This document shows positions 6,335-9,243 of a stretch of 9,243 bases of DNA, one piece after another; the first letter of the stretch is position 1, and the number at the start of each line of letters is the position of its first letter. Both the position numbers and the translations under genes were made by a program. The notes below the pieces were generated by a model, which was given only the letters and a program-made list of their open reading frames with translations, had not been told where the DNA came from and ran no database searches. Source of the DNA: Campylobacteraceae bacterium. Lineage in GTDB: Bacteria; Campylobacterota; Campylobacteria; Campylobacterales; Sulfurospirillaceae. The stretch spans positions 1 through 9,243 of the forward strand of contig JAFLKZ010000028.1 of the NCBI GenBank assembly GCA_019162915.1, given 5' to 3'.

Positions 6335-7310
6335 ATTGGGTTAATTCTTTATCAATATCATGAATAAATTGTTGAAATTTGATTTGGGTCGTGTCATACA
6401 GCGTGAGAAACTTTTCGTAACCATGTGTTTGATAAGAAGAACGTAACGCTTCTTGTAGAATTAATTGCTTCATAGCTTGAGCAAGATCCTCTGCTGTATT
6501 AGCGCACATCAGCATATCATTTTCATTAAAAAATTCGTATAGAGTATCTGATTGCATGGTGATTAAAGCTTTTTTACACGCTAATGCTTGATAGGCTTTA
6601 TTTGGAATGACAGATTTTGCTTTTTTACTATCTCCAAAAATGCCAAGAACTATATCAGTTTTTCTAATTTCCTCAGCTAACTCTGTTTCTTTGATAAATG
6701 TTCCATCCATGCTAACCTGTTTAAGCTCTAAATTGTTAAACAATATTTTCATTTTTTTGTAAGTTTGTCCTGTTCCAATAATCTTTGCTTCAAACACAAC
6801 GCCATCTTTTTCTAAAATATGAAATGCTTCTAGTATGACATCAATACCATGTAGTGGAATAAAAGAGCCGTAAAAAAGTATTTGTACAAGATCTTTACGT
6901 ATTACGGGTGCTGATGGTGGATAGTAAATACTTTTATCTGCCAAAACGGGCAACACGAAATGCTTTCCACGATATGGACCAAAAAGTGTTTCCCAATAGC
7001 AAAAATGTGCTTGCGTATCTGAGAGTAAGTATTTAGAATATCTAAAATTTATCCAATCTTGAGTATATTTCCACCAAGCACGTGGATTGTACTTAGTGAT
7101 TTTTTGGCGATCATAAACGTAAGTATCATAATTTGAGATAAAAAAATCATTGATAATTCTCTCTCTTTTTAAAAAATACTTCAAGAATTGATTTTTTGAA
7201 AATGGTAGTAAAAAATAAATGGTATGTTTACATGTAAAATTTAAAAGTAACTGTTTAAGGATATTAAATCTTGAATAATCTTTTTCATGTCTGCAAAGAT
7301 AGTGAATCAT
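6327..7310 (-). CDS. Glycosyltransferase family 4 (GT-B) protein
   Basis: A 327-residue GT-B glycosyltransferase, probably cytoplasmic or peripheral at the inner membrane, adding a sugar to the LPS core or O-chain. The C-terminal donor domain shows ILFYGSFIPLHGIDVILEAF (about residues 144-163), AKIIGTGQTY (about 175-184), DIVLGIFGDS (219-228) and VIPNKAYQALACKKALIT (about 234-251), the block where GT4 enzymes bind the nucleotide-sugar; the second Glu of the usual EX7E pair is not obvious. I chose the ATG at 7310 because AGGA lies 6 nt before it; a TTG at 7328 is possible but has no good site. It is the first gene of the - strand operon, with a candidate promoter about 45 bases upstream. Its TAA overlaps the start of the rmlD/polA relic by 8 bp. 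The sugar is unknown. Confidence 0.85.
   Translation of the reverse strand: MIHYLCRHEKDYSRFNILKQLLLNFTCKHTIYFLLPFSKNQFLKYFLKRERIINDFFISNYDTYVYDRQKITKYNPRAWWKYTQDWINFRYSKYLLSDTQAHFCYWETLFGPYRGKHFVLPVLADKSIYYPPSAPVIRKDLVQILFYGSFIPLHGIDVILEAFHILEKDGVVFEAKIIGTGQTYKKMKILFNNLELKQVSMDGTFIKETELAEEIRKTDIVLGIFGDSKKAKSVIPNKAYQALACKKALITMQSDTLYEFFNENDMLMCANTAEDLAQAMKQLILQEALRSSYQTHGYEKFLTLYDTTQIKFQQFIHDIDKELTQYD
7227..7238. repeat. Palindrome TTTACATGTAAA, copy 2
   Basis: An exact 12-bp copy inside the - strand GT4 gene, where it again encodes FTCK although the protein is unrelated to HldE. Confidence 0.8.
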
Positions 7311-7316
7311 ATCTAG

Positions 7317-7320
7317 TCCT
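7317..7320 (-). promoter_or_regulatory. Ribosome binding site choosing the start of the GT4 gene
   Basis: AGGA on the - strand, 6 nt before the ATG at 7310-7308. It supports this start over the in-frame TTG at 7328, which would include the site within the coding region. Confidence 0.5.
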
Positions 7321-7352
7321 AAATACAATATGAATTTTATAATGTTAAATGA

Positions 7353-7358
7353 AGTATA
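7353..7358 (-). promoter_or_regulatory. Candidate -10 element for the - strand glycan operon
   Basis: TATACT on the - strand in the context TTGATATACTTC, about 43 bases before the GT4 ATG. It lies in the only intergenic gap (7329-7451), so a promoter for the six-gene operon is expected here. No convincing -35 is visible and other AT-rich hexamers nearby could serve, so this is tentative. Confidence 0.35.
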
Positions 7359-7410
7359 TCAAATCGGTTATAAGGATTGAATTAATTATAAAAATAACAT
7401 TAAAATAAGC

Positions 7411-7416
7411 TATAAT
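7411..7416 (+). promoter_or_regulatory. -10 promoter element of the O-antigen ligase-like gene
   Basis: A perfect TATAAT in the context AAGCTATAATTC, 35 bases before the ATG at 7452, with a predicted start near 7423 and AT-rich DNA upstream. This form, without a clear -35, is common for sigma-70 promoters of Campylobacterota. Confidence 0.65.
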
Positions 7417-7440
7417 TCAGCTCAATTTATTTATATAATT

Positions 7441-7446
7441 AAGGGG
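7441..7446 (+). promoter_or_regulatory. Ribosome binding site of the O-antigen ligase-like gene
   Basis: AAGGGG sits 5 nt before the ATG at 7452. It is the strongest ribosome site in the window and fixes this start. Confidence 0.7.
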
Positions 7447-7451
7447 CCATA

Positions 7452-8651
7452 ATGGTTTTTGATAAAAGTAAGATTTCTGAGTATCTGCTTTATATCCTTT
7501 CTTTTAGCTTTTTCATAGGCAAATCTTACAAAGTTGTAGCAGCACTTATCGTTATTTTTTTTCTTGTGGATGTTATACGAAAGAGTCGTTGGGACGTTTT
7601 TAAAGATCCGATTTTTGTTATTTTGGCGATATGGTGTGTTTATCTCTTTTCTAGTGCGCTTTGGGCTACAGAATTCATCAGTGCGATGAAAGGTTCACTA
7701 GAGCTTTTTATGTGGTGTTTACTTTATGTAGCAATTAAATTTACATTAACCACAAAGCAGCAGATAGAAAATTTTATTTATGCTCAGGCTTTTGTTATTC
7801 TGTTTGTTGTTGTTAGTGCCATCATGCAATTTAGCATTGGTTTTAATATGTTTGGTATTCCCTTAGAGGCTTCTCGAGTAACTGATCCTATGTCTAGTTC
7901 AAGATTATTTGGATATGTATTTCCACTTTGGATAGGGTTTTTCGGTGCTATTCTAGCGCTCAAAGGGCAACTTTCAAAAAATTATATTTTATACGGGATT
8001 GTTTTGATTGGTATGTTAGTTGCATTACCACTTACAGGGTCTAGGGGACCTTTAATTATTCTTGCCGTATTTTTACCATTGATTGCATGGATGTCCCCTT
8101 TTCGGAAATGGGCGTTTATTGCTCTTGGAGGGCTATTGATAGGTTTGGTTTTTATTATATCGACAACTCCTGTTTTACAGGAACGATTGAAAACATTAGC
8201 GCATCCTTTTGAAGACCAAAAACATACTCGCGTTGCAATCTGGCTCGTTGCTATCGAGGAATTTAAAGATAATCCTATTTTAGGAGTAGGGTTTAGAAAC
8301 TTTCGCCATCGACAGTTTGAATATTATAAAGATTCTTTTGAAAGTCACGAAATTAATCCTAAAACTGGTGCCATGGCTTTTCATGCTCATAGTCCATGGA
8401 TGGATATCTTAGCTGAACAGGGAATTGTTGGCTTATCTTTTGCTCTTACTTTGCTTTTTGTGATTGCAAAAACTATTTATAAGCGTGGTGCAGTTGTAAT
8501 GATTGGCAGTATGGGTGTTTGGTACTCTTTTTCAATTCTTAATAGTGGATTTTCTTTGTCAAATGGTCGATGGTCATTTTTTATGATTTTATCTATATCA
8601 TTTTTTGCAATCATTCTTAATTACCAAAAAATTAAGGAAGAAAAAGGTTAA
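7452..8651 (+). CDS. O-antigen ligase family protein (WaaL/Wzy-type, Wzy_C domain)
   Basis: A 399-residue polytopic inner-membrane protein with about ten or more hydrophobic spans. Family members either join O-antigen to lipid A-core (WaaL) or polymerise O-units (Wzy), both at the periplasmic face. Key blocks are LTGSRGPLIILAVF (residues 194-207), whose Arg is in the conserved position, and the large-loop region DNPILGVGFRNFRHRQF (273-289) followed by FHAHSPWMDILAEQGIVGL (310-328), with the HxHS and LxExGIxG pattern of the Wzy_C domain and the catalytic-type His. It stands alone with its own promoter, diverging from the GT4-led operon and converging on another GT4 gene, overlapping that gene's end by 4 bp. 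The neighbourhood of core genes favours ligase over polymerase, but the two are not separable by sequence alone. Confidence 0.88.
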   Translation: MVFDKSKISEYLLYILSFSFFIGKSYKVVAALIVIFFLVDVIRKSRWDVFKDPIFVILAIWCVYLFSSALWATEFISAMKGSLELFMWCLLYVAIKFTLTTKQQIENFIYAQAFVILFVVVSAIMQFSIGFNMFGIPLEASRVTDPMSSSRLFGYVFPLWIGFFGAILALKGQLSKNYILYGIVLIGMLVALPLTGSRGPLIILAVFLPLIAWMSPFRKWAFIALGGLLIGLVFIISTTPVLQERLKTLAHPFEDQKHTRVAIWLVAIEEFKDNPILGVGFRNFRHRQFEYYKDSFESHEINPKTGAMAFHAHSPWMDILAEQGIVGLSFALTLLFVIAKTIYKRGAVVMIGSMGVWYSFSILNSGFSLSNGRWSFFMILSISFFAIILNYQKIKEEKG

Positions 8652-9243
8652 GAGTTTGAAGTAGTTAACTTTTGGTAAACTACCAGAGTCTTTTCCACCA
8701 TTTTTTCCAGTGAAAAATTTTCTTTTATGTAACTATACCCATCAAATTCTAATGTTCTCGCTTTGGCTATTTTATCCGCCAAATCATTGGCATCTCCAAT
8801 GTTGGTAAAATAGCCATGAACACCATCTTGAATGATATCTAAAACACCACCATGATTGGTCGCAATCACAGGAGTATTTAGGGCTATGGCTTCGGCAACA
8901 CTTCTGCCAAAACTCTCAGGTTTTTTGGAACTACTCACAACGATATCGCTTAGCGCGTACACTTCTGCAATCTTCTCGATGCTTCCACAAAAGTGGATTT
9001 GCTCTTTTACATGTAAAGATGCAACAAGCTTTTGGAGTGATTCAAAGTATTTTTGTTTATTTACTCTCACGCCTCCGACTATCAATCCCACAATATGAGG
9101 AAAATCTTTTTTTAGTATAGCAATTGCTTGTATAAAAGTTTCTAAATCTTTGAGTTGGGTGACTCGCCCTACAGTAGAAACGACCCATTTGCCTTGCAAA
9201 TCAAATTGGTTTTTAAACGTTTCCATAAAGAGTTCATCAAGAT
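8648..9243 (-). CDS. Glycosyltransferase family 4 protein, C-terminal part (start outside window)
   Basis: The frame is open to the right edge of the window, with coding sequence upstream of the ATG at 9226, so that ATG is internal and the N-terminal acceptor domain lies outside. The visible part, about 198 codons, is the GT4 nucleotide-sugar domain: VVSTVGRVTQLKDLETFIQA (15-34 counted from the internal Met), VGLIVGG (46-52), IHFCGSIEKIAEVYALSDIVV (77-97), and PESFGRSVAEAIALNTPVIA (103-122) with the EX7E pair E104 and E112, then GGVLDIIQDGVHGY (126-139). It probably adds a sugar in core or O-chain synthesis; the donor is unknown. Its stop overlaps that of the convergent O-antigen ligase-like gene by 4 bp. 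Confidence 0.92.
   Translation of the reverse strand, partial: LDELFMETFKNQFDLQGKWVVSTVGRVTQLKDLETFIQAIAILKKDFPHIVGLIVGGVRVNKQKYFESLQKLVASLHVKEQIHFCGSIEKIAEVYALSDIVVSSSKKPESFGRSVAEAIALNTPVIATNHGGVLDIIQDGVHGYFTNIGDANDLADKIAKARTLEFDGYSYIKENFSLEKMVEKTLVVYQKLTTSNS
9006..9017. repeat. Palindrome TTTACATGTAAA, copy 3
   Basis: An exact 12-bp copy inside the partial GT4 gene, read in a different frame (LHVK), so the shared word is conserved at DNA and not at protein level. A 10-of-12 match (TTTACATGTA) also lies at 736-745 in hldE. Confidence 0.8.

Noticed and set aside
8856..9098. A + strand 80-codon open frame inside the partial GT4 gene
   Set aside because: Antisense to the GT4 EX7E region; a shadow of the real gene.
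1..9243. tRNA, rRNA, CRISPR array, riboswitch
   Set aside because: No cloverleaf, rRNA-like stretch or regularly spaced repeat was seen; the one intergenic gap of about 120-140 bp is explained by two divergent promoters.

Overview
The window is a piece of a lipopolysaccharide/lipooligosaccharide (LPS/LOS) and surface-glycan locus. It probably comes from an epsilonproteobacterium (Campylobacterota); Sulfurospirillum-like is my best guess. The reasons are the order hldE-gmhA-heptosyltransferase, which resembles the Campylobacter heptose cluster, the moderately AT-rich composition, the very tight gene packing, a strong TATAAT -10 element without a clear -35, and protein sequences that read like Campylobacterota homologues. 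The genus is an inference.

Layout: (1) Bases 2-2599, + strand: the 3' part of hldE, then gmhA, then a GT9 heptosyltransferase-like gene, overlapping or nearly touching. They make ADP-heptose and presumably transfer it. (2) Bases 2594-7310, - strand: a six-member operon read right to left. It holds a GT4 glycosyltransferase, an rmlD relic carrying a captured piece of polA, a second GT9 gene, an internally deleted rmlC relic, an intact MBOAT (AlgI/DltB-type) O-acyltransferase, and a broken AlgX/AlgJ-like SGNH acetyltransferase partner. (3) Bases 7329-7451: the only sizeable intergenic gap, a divergent promoter region. (4) Bases 7452-8651, + strand: a WaaL/Wzy-type O-antigen ligase or polymerase. 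(5) Bases 8648-9243, - strand: the C-terminal part of another GT4 glycosyltransferase that runs off the window. No RNA genes, CRISPR arrays or insertion sequences were seen, and no stretch over 300 bases lacks a gene.

How they work together: hldE and gmhA supply activated heptose. The GT9 and GT4 enzymes add heptose and other sugars to the inner and outer core. The MBOAT protein would O-acetylate a glycan with an SGNH partner. The WaaL/Wzy-type protein would join or polymerise the O-chain at the periplasmic face. The - strand operon looks like a decayed dTDP-rhamnose/O-acetylation locus. Its rmlC and rmlD have been cut down to 60- and 90-codon ORFs that keep start codon, frame and stop codon tightly coupled to their neighbours.

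Most notable: the rmlD relic switches at about codon 40 into about 48 codons that match the 5'-3' exonuclease domain of DNA polymerase I (YKANR motif), in the same orientation and frame. Also notable are the rmlC relic, the broken SGNH gene beside an intact MBOAT gene, and three exact copies of the 12-bp palindrome TTTACATGTAAA, all inside genes.
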